Below, piece by piece: positions 18,282 to 26,342 of a stretch of DNA of 64,000 bases; positions within the stretch are counted from its first letter, which is position 1, and each line of letters starts with the position of its first letter. The position numbers were made by a program, and so were the translations under genes. The notes beneath the pieces are model-generated. The model was given only the letters and a program-made list of their open reading frames with translations, ran no database searches and was not told the DNA's origin. Source of the stretch: Bosea sp. (in: a-proteobacteria). Lineage in GTDB: Bacteria > Pseudomonadota > Alphaproteobacteria > Rhizobiales > Beijerinckiaceae. The stretch covers positions 2,046,501-2,110,500 of the forward strand of contig NZ_JAMLIX010000001.1 of assembly GCF_023953965.1 (NCBI RefSeq). The letters are read 5' to 3'.

Positions 18282-19559
18282 TCAATCGGCCCCGGGGCCC
18301 GGCCACTCGCGCCGATCCAGAAAGCGGTAGACGCTCTCGACGATCGGCAGGAACCACGGATTGCCACGATGGAACGGGCGCAGCGGAAACGGCGCCAATG
18401 CGAAGGCGCTCGGCTGCGACAGGCGGCCGAGCAGCTTCTGCGCGATCAGATGGCCGAGATAGGTCATCACGACGACGCCCGCGCCCTGGCAGCCCGCGGC
18501 GAAGTGAATGCCGCCGCGCTCGCCCATTGCCGGCATGTAGTCGAAGGTAAAGCCGATAAAGCCCTTCCATGAGTGCGAGACGCGATAGGGGGCCAATGCC
18601 GGCCAGAGCCCGCAAAGCATGCGGTGCAGGGCCGGCGCGGCGGCGCGCTCGTCCAGGCCGTTTCCGCCGGGACGACCGGTGAATATGATCCGCCTGCCGG
18701 CGGGATCGCGCCTGAAGGCGTAGAGGAGGCGCTTGGTGTCGCCGCCGTTCATATTGGTCGGCAGGATGTCGGCGATCACCTCCGGGGGCAGTTCCTCGGT
18801 CGCGATCATGAACGGCGTCACGGGGATGACGCCACGCCGGATCGCCGGCAATTCCGGCCCGGCATAGCCGTTGACGGCCGCGACGAGCTCGGCGGCATGG
18901 AGCGGGCCCCGCGCCGTCGTCAGCCGCCAGCCGTCGCGGGCTCTCTCGATGTGCGAAACATGCGCCTGCCCGCACAGGGTCGCCCCGGCCGCCTCCGCCA
19001 GCTTCCGCAACGCGGCGTGGAGCTTGGCCGGATGAAGCGAGCCGGCATCCTGCAACACGATGCCGCCGTGATAGGCATCGGTGCCGAGCTCGGCGCGCTG
19101 TTCGGCGCGGGAAACCTCCCGCACCTTCATGTTGAAGTCGCGTCGATACGCCTCGGCCTTGTGCAACAGTCCTTGGTAGGCCGCCGGCGTATGCGCGGCG
19201 ACGAAGCGGCCGGAGCGGACGTAATCGACGTCGAGACCGGCGATGAGCGCGTGGAAGAAGGCGGTCGCCTCCTTCCATTCCCGGCGCAGCCGCGCGGCCC
19301 CCTCCGCGCCGAAGCGCTGGTCGAGATCGAGCGGCAGCTTCGGCGCGCCGCCGACATGGCCGCTGTTGCGCGAGCTCGCGCCGAAGCCGGGATCGCCGGT
19401 TTCGAGCACGACGACGCGGCGGCCGGCGGCCGCGAGCGCGCGGGCCGCCGTCAGCCCGCAGTAACCGCTGCCGATCACCGCAACGTCGCAGCGCTCCGGC
19501 ACGGGGGCCGGCGCCGGGACCGGCGCGGCATCGTCCCACCACAGCGGCGTCGTCTTCAT
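18282..19559 (-). CDS. FAD-dependent amino acid/amine oxidoreductase (DAO family)
   Basis: A 425-residue flavoprotein of the D-amino-acid oxidase/glycine oxidase superfamily, in the branch of PuuB-like gamma-glutamylputrescine oxidases. The FAD motif is VIGSGYCGLTAARAL (Gly-x-Gly-x-x-Gly), followed by the substrate-side ASSRNSGHVGG and a C-terminal AAGCQGAGVVVMTYLG that closes the FAD site. It starts 7 bp after the stop of a second FAD oxidoreductase and is the last gene of a six-gene operon with a polar amino-acid-type importer, so it probably oxidises the imported amine or amino acid. Confidence 0.9.
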   Translation of the reverse strand: MKTTPLWWDDAAPVPAPAPVPERCDVAVIGSGYCGLTAARALAAAGRRVVVLETGDPGFGASSRNSGHVGGAPKLPLDLDQRFGAEGAARLRREWKEATAFFHALIAGLDVDYVRSGRFVAAHTPAAYQGLLHKAEAYRRDFNMKVREVSRAEQRAELGTDAYHGGIVLQDAGSLHPAKLHAALRKLAEAAGATLCGQAHVSHIERARDGWRLTTARGPLHAAELVAAVNGYAGPELPAIRRGVIPVTPFMIATEELPPEVIADILPTNMNGGDTKRLLYAFRRDPAGRRIIFTGRPGGNGLDERAAAPALHRMLCGLWPALAPYRVSHSWKGFIGFTFDYMPAMGERGGIHFAAGCQGAGVVVMTYLGHLIAQKLLGRLSQPSAFALAPFPLRPFHRGNPWFLPIVESVYRFLDRREWPGPGAD

Positions 19560-19566
19560 CGTCGCC

Positions 19567-21204
19567 TCACGCGTTCTGGCGCAGGATGTGGTTGGCGCAG
19601 ATGTAGCCCCAGGTCATGTTGGGGCCGATCGTCGTGCCGGAGCCGACCGCGCGGGTTCCGAACGGGCTCGCCATCGCGATGCCGGCGCAATAGAGGCCGG
19701 CGATGATGCTGCCGTCCGCCCGCAGCACCTGGCCGGCTTCGTTGGTGCGTGCCCCGCCCTTGGTGCCGAGGAAGGAGCGGTTGAACGGGATCGCGATGAA
19801 GGGCGGCTTGACGATCGGCTCCATCAGCCCGCTCACCGCCGCGCGCTCGGCCTCGAGCGGGGTCTGGCCGCGCTTGAAGTCGTCGTCGCGGCCCGCGGCG
19901 GCGAAGCCGTTGTAGCGCGTCACGGTCTCGTCGAGCGCATCCTCCGGCAGTTTCAGGCGCCGCGCCAGTTCGCGGATGCTCGCTGCCTTCGTCACCCATT
20001 TGCGATCGAGCATCGCAAACCAGCGCAGCAGGCCCGATTTGCCGAAGAAGCGGCCGTCGCTGATCAGCCAGACGGGCAGGTTGACGGGCTGGCCGGCCGC
20101 GTCGCGCTCGTCGATGATCTCGCCCAGATTGAAGCGGAATTCGCTGACGAAGCGCTTCCCGTCGCGGTTCACCAGGATCGCGTTGGGAACGGTGTGGAAC
20201 TGCAGCGGAATCCCGTGCAGCCGCCCTTCATAGAAGGTCGGCACCAGCGACGTCATATTGGCCTGGTCCATATGAGCGAGCTCGGCGCCGACCGCCGCCG
20301 CCATGCGCTGGCCGTCTCCCGTATTGGTCCGCGGGCTGCCGATATAGTCGACCGGGCCGGGGAAATGCTCTTTGCGCATCTCCTCGTCCCATTCGAAGCC
20401 GCCCGTCGCCAGAACGACCGCGCGCCGCGCCATGTAGCGGCGCAGGGTGCCGCGCTGCTCGACCTCCACCCCGGTGATGCGCACCCCGTCCTCATCGGTC
20501 AGGAGCCGCCGCCCCACCGCCTCGAGCTCGAGGCGGCAGCCTGCGTCGAGCGCGCCGCGGATCAGGCCGGCCATCAAGGCCGAGCCCTGGCCGCGCCGGT
20601 TGGTCAGCCAGCGCCAGGCCAGGACCGGCGCCATCCTGAACACGGTCTTGAAGAAGCGGCGTTGGATGTCGTGGGCGAGCTCCTGATAGGTGAAGATGTG
20701 CGGCAGCGTCGAGCCGCGCAGCTTGCGCTTGTAGGGGCCCAGGATGTTTCGGCTGAGGAGCTTCGGAGAGATCGTCCGGCCGCCGCGCTTGCCTCCCGGA
20801 TACTCGGCGAACGGGTCCGCCTCATGGGTGATCGCGAATTCGAGCGGCGTATTGGCCTCGACGAATGCGAGCATCGCACCCGAGTTCTCGGCGAAGGCCT
20901 GCCAGAGCTTGTCCTCGGTGGCCTGCCATCCCTCCGGCGCGCAGGCGCGCAGATAGGCCAGCGTCTCCTCCGGACTGTCGGCGATGCCTTCGGCCAGCAT
21001 CAGGTGATTGCCGGGAACCCATGTGCCGGCTCCCGACATCGCGCTGGTGCCGCCGAGCAGATGCGACTTCTCCAGGACGATGACGGTGGCGCCGCCCTTG
21101 GCAGCGGTGAGGGCGGCGGCCATGCCGGCCGATCCGGAGCCGATGACGACGACGTCCGCGGTGATGATCTCCGGCTCACCCTCAGGGACTGTTCGTTTCA
21201 GCAT
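19567..21204 (-). CDS. FAD-binding dehydrogenase (fumarate reductase/3-ketosteroid dehydrogenase type)
   Basis: A 545-residue flavoprotein with VVVIGSGSAGMAAALTA at the N-terminus, LGGTSAMSGAGTWVPGN, ATGGFEWDEEM and the C-terminal GLYCAGIAMASPFG...GSGTTIGPNMTWGY, the layout of the FAD_binding_2 family. The start at 21204 is supported by GAGGA five bases upstream; the frame is open to 21309, but that stretch is non-homologous. It sits between the importer genes and the DAO-family oxidase in one operon. Exact substrate is unknown: relatives act on fumarate, steroids and tricarballylate-like acids. Confidence 0.87.
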   Translation of the reverse strand: MLKRTVPEGEPEIITADVVVIGSGSAGMAAALTAAKGGATVIVLEKSHLLGGTSAMSGAGTWVPGNHLMLAEGIADSPEETLAYLRACAPEGWQATEDKLWQAFAENSGAMLAFVEANTPLEFAITHEADPFAEYPGGKRGGRTISPKLLSRNILGPYKRKLRGSTLPHIFTYQELAHDIQRRFFKTVFRMAPVLAWRWLTNRRGQGSALMAGLIRGALDAGCRLELEAVGRRLLTDEDGVRITGVEVEQRGTLRRYMARRAVVLATGGFEWDEEMRKEHFPGPVDYIGSPRTNTGDGQRMAAAVGAELAHMDQANMTSLVPTFYEGRLHGIPLQFHTVPNAILVNRDGKRFVSEFRFNLGEIIDERDAAGQPVNLPVWLISDGRFFGKSGLLRWFAMLDRKWVTKAASIRELARRLKLPEDALDETVTRYNGFAAAGRDDDFKRGQTPLEAERAAVSGLMEPIVKPPFIAIPFNRSFLGTKGGARTNEAGQVLRADGSIIAGLYCAGIAMASPFGTRAVGSGTTIGPNMTWGYICANHILRQNA

Positions 21205-21248
21205 GGCTGTCCTCGGATGTCGGAATGCGGAAGGCGGGATGGTCGCGA

Positions 21249-21896
21249 TCAACCGGCCCGGGCGCCGCGGCGTTCGAAGCGTCGCAGCAGGAGCGAGAGC
21301 GGAAAGCACATCAGGAAGTAGACGACGCCGACCATGATGTAGATCTCCAGAGGCCGGAAATATTCGGCGCTGAGATCCTGGGCGCGCAGCATCAGGTCCG
21401 GGGCTGCGATCAGCGATGCCACGGAAGTGTCCTTGAGCAGGTTGATCATCACGTTGCCGATCGGCGGCAGCACGACGCGAATGGCCTGCGGCAGGACGAT
21501 CCAGCGCATCGCCTGCAACGGTCTCATCCCGATCGCCATCGCCGCCTCGGTCTGGCCGCGGGAGATCGCTTCGATGCCGGCACGATAGATCTCCGCCATA
21601 TAGGCGGCGGTGTTCAGGCCGAGGCCCAGCACGGCGGCCTGGAACGAGCTCAGCTTCACGCCGAACTCCGCCAGGCCGAAATAGATCAGGAAAAGCTGGA
21701 TCAGCGCCGGCGTCCCGCGAAAGACCTGGACGTAAAACCCGGCCGCGCGCTGCAAGGCGGGGCTGCGGCTGCGGCGCGCCAGCGCGACGACGAGGCCCCA
21801 GCTCAACCCCAGCACCAGCGACAGGGCGGCCAGCTGCACGGTCGCCCAGGCCGCGGACAGCAATTGCGGATAGATGGTCAGCCAGAGCGAGATCAT
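21249..21896 (-). CDS. polar amino acid-type ABC transporter permease
   Basis: A 215-residue HisM/GlnP family permease with five or so membrane segments, the FRGTPALIQLFLIYFG region and the docking motif EAISRGQTEAAMAIGM...IVLPQAIR. A long open frame reaches 23246 through other genes, but the ATG at 21896 makes a 4-bp overlap with the partner permease and gives the correct length. Confidence 0.94.
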   Translation of the reverse strand: MISLWLTIYPQLLSAAWATVQLAALSLVLGLSWGLVVALARRSRSPALQRAAGFYVQVFRGTPALIQLFLIYFGLAEFGVKLSSFQAAVLGLGLNTAAYMAEIYRAGIEAISRGQTEAAMAIGMRPLQAMRWIVLPQAIRVVLPPIGNVMINLLKDTSVASLIAAPDLMLRAQDLSAEYFRPLEIYIMVGVVYFLMCFPLSLLLRRFERRGARAG

Positions 21897-22573
21897 GCCG
21901 CCCTCGCCAGCGGGTCGAAACGCCTCTCCATGCGCATGAAGAGGCGCGCCAGCGTCAGGCTGAGCAGGAAGTAGATCAGCGCCGTCAGGCAGTAGATCTC
22001 CGTGCTCCGGAAGGTCTCGCTGACCAGAAGCTTGGCGCGATAGGCGAGTTCCGGCGCGGCCGCGGCCGAGGCGAGCGAGGTGTGTTTCAGCAGGCCGATG
22101 CAGAAATTGCCGAGCGCGGGAAGCGCGATGCGGATCGCCTGCGGCGCGATGATCGAGAGCATGATCCGCCCGTCGGTCATGCCGATGGCCTGCGCCGCCT
22201 CGCGCTGCCCCCGATCGACCGCCGCGATGCTGCCGCGGAAAATCTCGGAGCAGACCGCCGCGCCGTTGAGCCCGAAGCCAAGGATGACGGCGACCGTCGC
22301 CGGAAGCTGAATGCCGAGCCTCGACAGGCCGAAATAGAGGATGAAGAGCTGCGTCAGCACCGGGACGTTGCGGAACACCTCGAGAAAGGCCAGCGCAAAC
22401 CAGCGCGGAGCGAAGAAGCGCGCATCGCGCATCAGGGCGATGAGGGCCCCCAGGACGAAGGCGGCGAGGCTGGAGGCCAGCGTCAGCACGACGGTCGTGA
22501 CCGCTCCCTCGGCCAGAACCGCCAGGAAGCGCGGCCAGTCGGACAAGGCTGAAAGCATGCCTGCGCCGGTCAT
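21893..22573 (-). CDS. polar amino acid-type ABC transporter permease
   Basis: A 226-residue HisQ/GlnP family permease, paralogous to the one downstream: FRNVPVLTQLFILYFG and AAVDRGQREAAQAIGMTDG...PQAIRIALP. The start at 22573 lies 3 bp after the ATPase stop. The two permeases presumably form a heterodimer. Confidence 0.94.
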   Translation of the reverse strand: MTGAGMLSALSDWPRFLAVLAEGAVTTVVLTLASSLAAFVLGALIALMRDARFFAPRWFALAFLEVFRNVPVLTQLFILYFGLSRLGIQLPATVAVILGFGLNGAAVCSEIFRGSIAAVDRGQREAAQAIGMTDGRIMLSIIAPQAIRIALPALGNFCIGLLKHTSLASAAAAPELAYRAKLLVSETFRSTEIYCLTALIYFLLSLTLARLFMRMERRFDPLARAA

Positions 22574-22576
22574 CGC

Positions 22577-23371
22577 TCAGTGCTCGAGCACGGCACGGAG
22601 GAAGTCGCGCGTGCGGGCGTTCTGAGGCTCGCGGAAGATCCTGCGCGACGAGCCCTGCTCGACGATGGCGCCGTCGGCCATGAACACGACCTCGTCCGCC
22701 ACGCTCTCGGCAAAGCGCATCTCGTGGGTCACGATCACCATGGTCATGCCGTCCTCGGCGAGCCGGCGCATCACCGCGAGCACTTCGCCGACCAGTTCGG
22801 GATCGAGCGCCGAGGTGGCCTCGTCGAAGAGCATGAGCTTCGGCTTCATCGCCAGCGCGCGCGCGATCGCGACCCGCTGCTGCTGGCCGCCTGACAGCCG
22901 ATCGGGATACTGGTCGCGCTTGTCCAGCATGCCGACGCGCTCGAGCAGTTGCACGGCGTGGTCGCGGGCCTCGGCCGGTGCCCGCCCCAGGACCTTGAGC
23001 GGTCCGATCATGACGTTCTCGAGCGCCGTCAGGTGAGGGAAGAGATTGAAGCGCTGGAAGACCATGCCGATTTCCGAGCGCATCCGGGCGAGCTGCCTTA
23101 CCGGCATCGGCAGCGGGCCGGTAGGTCCGTCGACCTGGCCGATCGCGGCGCCGTCGATCAGGATCCGGCCGCTGGTCGGCACCTCGATATAGTTGATGCA
23201 GCGCAGAAGCGTCGTCTTGCCGGAACCGCTGGGCCCGATCAGGCACAGCTTCTGGCCCGGCTTCACCGTGAGGTCGATACCCTTGAGCACCTGGAGCGGA
23301 CCGAAGCTCTTGGTCAGAGCCTCGATCCGCACGCGTTCGGCGGGTGGCTGCGCCGAAGCCGTCGCTGCCAT
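22577..23371 (-). CDS. polar amino acid-type ABC transporter ATP-binding protein (GlnQ/HisP type)
   Basis: A 264-residue ATPase with Walker A GPSGSGKTTLLR, the GMVFQRFNLFPHLT Q-loop of the amino-acid class, signature RLSGGQQQRVAIARAL and Walker B LMLFDEATSALDPE. The start at 23371 lies 2 bp after the binding-protein stop; the open frame up to 23545 is overlap with that gene. Confidence 0.95.
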   Translation of the reverse strand: MAATASAQPPAERVRIEALTKSFGPLQVLKGIDLTVKPGQKLCLIGPSGSGKTTLLRCINYIEVPTSGRILIDGAAIGQVDGPTGPLPMPVRQLARMRSEIGMVFQRFNLFPHLTALENVMIGPLKVLGRAPAEARDHAVQLLERVGMLDKRDQYPDRLSGGQQQRVAIARALAMKPKLMLFDEATSALDPELVGEVLAVMRRLAEDGMTMVIVTHEMRFAESVADEVVFMADGAIVEQGSSRRIFREPQNARTRDFLRAVLEH

Positions 23372-23373
23372 GG

Positions 23374-24324
23374 TCAGCCGAAGATGCTGCTGAAGTCGCG
23401 CGCCTTGTGGGCGAACGGTCCGATCGTCGCGCCGGAGGCGTCGCGATCGATGGTGAGCCGCGGGCTCGGCTGCACCGGCTCGAGATAGGCCGGGCTCGTG
23501 ATGCCGTACTTGCCGAGGATCTCCTTGATCTGGCCGGTCTTCCACAGCCAGGCGACGCCGGCGTTCACCGCGTCGTAAAGGTCGGGGTTCTGGCCGTACA
23601 TCGCCCAGATCGCGTTGTTCTTGCGCGTGAGCAGCGGAAAAGCCTCGTCATAGACGATCGGCACCTGCTTCAGCGCGAGCGCGTTCTGCTGGATCATGTA
23701 GTCGATCACCGGCGCGTCGAGCACGGCGAAATCCAGCCGCCCGGCGATGATGTCGCGCATGCAGGAATCGATGCCGTCGTAGAGCTTGACCTCCTTGGCG
23801 GCGGTCACCTTCTTCATGTCGGGGACGAAGGCGTAGCCGACGCCGGAGCCGATGGTGCGGCCGGCGAAATCGGCGACGCTGACCGAATCCTTGTAGGGTT
23901 CGGACTGGCGCATGATCGCGAATTTCGAGGTGTAGAACACGGCGTCCGTCAGCAGCATGATCTGGCTGCGCGGCGGCGTCCAGGCGAAGTTGCCGCCGAA
24001 CCAGTCGGCCCGGCCGGACTGCACCGCCTCCACCACCGCCGGGAAGGCGACGATCTGGACTTCCAGCTTCAGGCCGAGCCGCTCCGCGATGCGGCCGAGC
24101 ATCTCGAGGTCGGTGCCGATCGGCTTGCCGTCGCGGAGCGAGGTCAGCGGCATGTCGCCCGTGCAGGCGGCGGTGAGCACGCCCGGCTTGACGGTCTTCA
24201 GCGCCGGCGCCTGCGCGCCGACGGCGAACGGCGCCAGGCCCGAGGCCGCGCCCAGCGCACCGGCGCCGAGCTGGAGCATGTTTCGGCGTGAAAGCGTGGT
24301 CTTACCTGCGACGTCATCGGTCAT
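23374..24324 (-). CDS. polar amino acid-type ABC transporter substrate-binding protein, Tat-like signal
   Basis: A 316-residue family 3 binding protein. The N-terminus has TLSRRNMLQLGAGALG, a twin-arginine-like signal followed by a hydrophobic stretch, then a short mature start. TDLEMLGRIAERLGLKLEV, the WFGGNFAWTPPR loop and RTIGSGVGYAFV are family 3 features. The ATG at 24324 has GGGGATC upstream; a frame open to 24597 lacks homology. It is the first gene of the six-gene operon and diverges from an IclR regulator. Ligand class: amino acid or amine, inferred. Confidence 0.92.
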   Translation of the reverse strand: MTDDVAGKTTLSRRNMLQLGAGALGAASGLAPFAVGAQAPALKTVKPGVLTAACTGDMPLTSLRDGKPIGTDLEMLGRIAERLGLKLEVQIVAFPAVVEAVQSGRADWFGGNFAWTPPRSQIMLLTDAVFYTSKFAIMRQSEPYKDSVSVADFAGRTIGSGVGYAFVPDMKKVTAAKEVKLYDGIDSCMRDIIAGRLDFAVLDAPVIDYMIQQNALALKQVPIVYDEAFPLLTRKNNAIWAMYGQNPDLYDAVNAGVAWLWKTGQIKEILGKYGITSPAYLEPVQPSPRLTIDRDASGATIGPFAHKARDFSSIFG

Positions 24325-24549
24325 CGTCTGATCCCCTTTTTCATTTGCACGCGAATGCCTTGCGCCGCTGACGGCGAAGCCGGTCGAAACCCATGAGCAA
24401 ACCCGGTGATGCTTCCTCCGGCCTTCGGTCGAGCCGCCGCTCCTCCGCTGCCTGTCCAGCGACGCCGGCTGACCGGCGCGACGGTTGCCTGCCGCCGCAT
24501 TTCTCAGGAAACGGACGATGGCATGGCGATCACAGGTGAACAACAAAAA

Positions 24550-24594
24550 TCCGACTATCGAACATAAATAGCTTTTCTTTTTCCGATAATCGGA
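24550..24594. promoter_or_regulatory. two operator-like palindromes between the importer operon and iclR-type gene
   Basis: A perfect 13-bp palindrome TCCGATAATCGGA (24582-24594) and a degenerate copy TCCGACTATCGAA (24550-24562) have centres 32 bp apart, about three helical turns, in an AT-rich 80-bp stretch. This is where the divergent IclR protein would be expected to bind. The whole 300-bp gap (24325-24624) is otherwise free of genes. Confidence 0.6.
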
Positions 24595-24624
24595 CAATAT
24601 ACAATTCAGTAGGAGAAATTCGGA

Positions 24625-25422
24625 ATGAGATCACCAAAGGAAGCCGGCTTGGGGGGCGAAAGCTCGTCGAATGTCGAGCGCGCCGCGCAAATCCTGCTGC
24701 TGCTCGGGCCGGCCGGGAAGGAGGGAATGCAACTGCGCGATCTGACGGAGAGGACCGGTGAGAACCGCTCGGCCGTCCACCGCGCGCTGGTGGCGCTCGC
24801 GCGCTCGGGCTTCGTGGAGATGCCCGCGCAAGGCCGTGGCTATCGCCTGGGTTCCGCGATCTTCGCGCTGGCGCAGCATCAGAGGCGGCTGGACACGGAT
24901 CTCGCCGACATCCGCGCCGCCGCGATCGAGGTCGCGTCCCGGTCGGGCCAGTGCACCTATCTGATGGCGCGGGCCGGGCTCGACGTGGTCTGCATCGAGA
25001 TGCTCGCAGGCTCGTCCCCGATGCAGACCGTCACGGGCGGAGCCGGGGGGCGCCTGCCGCTCGGCGTCGGCTCGGGCAGCGTCAGCATGCTCGCCACCCT
25101 CGACGAACGGACGCGCGAGGCGATCCTCGACAACAACGCCGATCGCTATGCGCTTTATTCCAACTGGAGCCGCGAGGAGATCGCCGCCTCGATCGCCAGG
25201 ACGATGACCGACGGGTTCTCCTACGAGATCGGCCAGATGTTTCCCGATATCGGTGGCGTCGCCGTCGCCGCGCCGGGGAGGGACGGCACGGCCGCCTACG
25301 CGGTCGTGATCTCGGCCCACAAGGACATGCTGACGCCGCCGAACCTCGCGGCTTTCGCGAAGATCATGCGAGGCGCCGTCGAGCGAGCATCGTCCACAGC
25401 GGCAGCAACGGCTTATCGGTGA
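24625..25422 (+). CDS. IclR family transcriptional regulator
   Basis: A 265-residue IclR-type regulator: N-terminal winged helix-turn-helix (about residues 12-75; SSNVERAAQILLLL, LRDLTERTGENRSAVHRAL, and RGYRLGSAIFALAQ linker) and a C-terminal effector domain with the characteristic LPLGVGSGSVSMLATL stretch. The start follows AGGAG. It is divergent from the amino-acid importer/oxidase operon, with palindromes in the gap, so it probably controls that operon and itself in response to the imported compound or a product. Confidence 0.93.
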   Translation: MRSPKEAGLGGESSSNVERAAQILLLLGPAGKEGMQLRDLTERTGENRSAVHRALVALARSGFVEMPAQGRGYRLGSAIFALAQHQRRLDTDLADIRAAAIEVASRSGQCTYLMARAGLDVVCIEMLAGSSPMQTVTGGAGGRLPLGVGSGSVSMLATLDERTREAILDNNADRYALYSNWSREEIAASIARTMTDGFSYEIGQMFPDIGGVAVAAPGRDGTAAYAVVISAHKDMLTPPNLAAFAKIMRGAVERASSTAAATAYR

Positions 25423-25561
25423 TCCTCACGGCGCTGTGCCAGCCGGCGCGGGTCGGGCAGGAGAGCGGCTGCGTGCCTCTGGCGACGGTCGCGGCGATCG
25501 GCCCGCATGGCACAGCCGCATGGGTCTGTCTCCGCGGTGCCTCTCCAGGTAGGAATGCGGC

Positions 25562-26047
25562 ATGATCGCGATGGATGACGGCGTCCTGATGTATCGGGAG
25601 GAGCGGCCCTCGTTATGGCTGCGGATTTTCATCGTCGCCCTCGGCATCGCACTGACGATCGGCATTCCCGTGCCGTTCGTCATTCACGCCGACTGGACGA
25701 CGTTCTCCCCCATGCTCTTGTTGGCGATGCTGTTCATTGTCCTGCCGGCAGCGCTGGGCTGCTTCTTCGTATTCATCGGATTGGTCAGCGCGACGGATTT
25801 GCGAATGGACACCCATAGCGGATTTGCGGAGCGGCATCTGGTCGGCCCCGTGATCAATCGGAAAGATCGCTTCCCCCTTTCGCAGATCAAGCCGCCCGAG
25901 GTCTTCCTGCACGGCAGCGCGGAAGAGGACCCGACACCCGTCCTGCGGCTGCGCCTGCCGCGTGGCCGCGTCGACATGGCGTGCTTTCGTGACCTGGCGG
26001 ATGCGCGGGCCTGGGCGGAGCAGATCAACCGCATCCTGCGCGGCTGA
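25562..26047 (+). CDS. hypothetical membrane protein with two N-terminal TM segments
   Basis: A 161-residue protein of unknown function. Two hydrophobic segments (about residues 19-42 and 50-77) form a helical hairpin; the rest is a soluble domain rich in beta-like strands, ending in RAWAEQINRILRG, reminiscent of PH-like membrane proteins that display a strand-rich domain behind a TM hairpin. The ATG at 25562 is preceded by AGGA. It stands alone between the IclR gene and prkA. Confidence 0.7.
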   Translation: MIAMDDGVLMYREERPSLWLRIFIVALGIALTIGIPVPFVIHADWTTFSPMLLLAMLFIVLPAALGCFFVFIGLVSATDLRMDTHSGFAERHLVGPVINRKDRFPLSQIKPPEVFLHGSAEEDPTPVLRLRLPRGRVDMACFRDLADARAWAEQINRILRG

Positions 26048-26126
26048 CGGGATGGCGCAATTCAGCGCCTTGGCGCTGTCCGAGGGATCGCCTTGCGCCA
26101 ATCGCCATAGGAGGTGATGCCGTGCG

Positions 26127-26294
26127 GTGATCGGCGGGCGCAGCGAGCCGCAGTTCCATCGTCTCGCAAGCCGGCTCGTCCTGTTCGCCACGGTGTTCCT
26201 GGCCTGCGGCATGGCAGCCGATGCCTATACCGCAGCTGAGCGCGGGGCGCCGGGTACGCATCGCGAAGGAACTTGCGTGGCCATCATCGGTTGA
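26127..26294 (+). CDS. small predicted exported or membrane peptide (55 aa), GTG start
   Basis: A 55-codon frame starting with GTG at 26127. Upstream lies AGGAGGTGAT (26109-26118), a 10-base perfect match to the anti-Shine-Dalgarno end of 16S rRNA, with an 8-base spacer. The product has a basic start (GGRSEPQFHRLASR), a hydrophobic core LVLFATVFLACGMAADA resembling a signal peptide, and a short tail with one Cys. No family is recognised. It ends 48 bp before prkA on the same strand and could share its transcript. Confidence 0.4.
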   Translation: MIGGRSEPQFHRLASRLVLFATVFLACGMAADAYTAAERGAPGTHREGTCVAIIG

Positions 26295-26342
26295 TTGTTC
26301 GGCGCTGTCGTCGACGGCGCCGACGGATGCTGGGGTGCTGCC

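Noticed and set aside
21249..23246. single 665-residue minus-strand protein
   Set aside because: Only its last 215 residues are homologous (a permease); the rest is out of frame with two clear ABC genes.
26122..26130. two-codon minimal ORF (GTG CGG TGA) between the strong ribosome-binding site and the small GTG ORF
   Set aside because: Too short to support by sequence; its stop merely overlaps the GTG at 26127.
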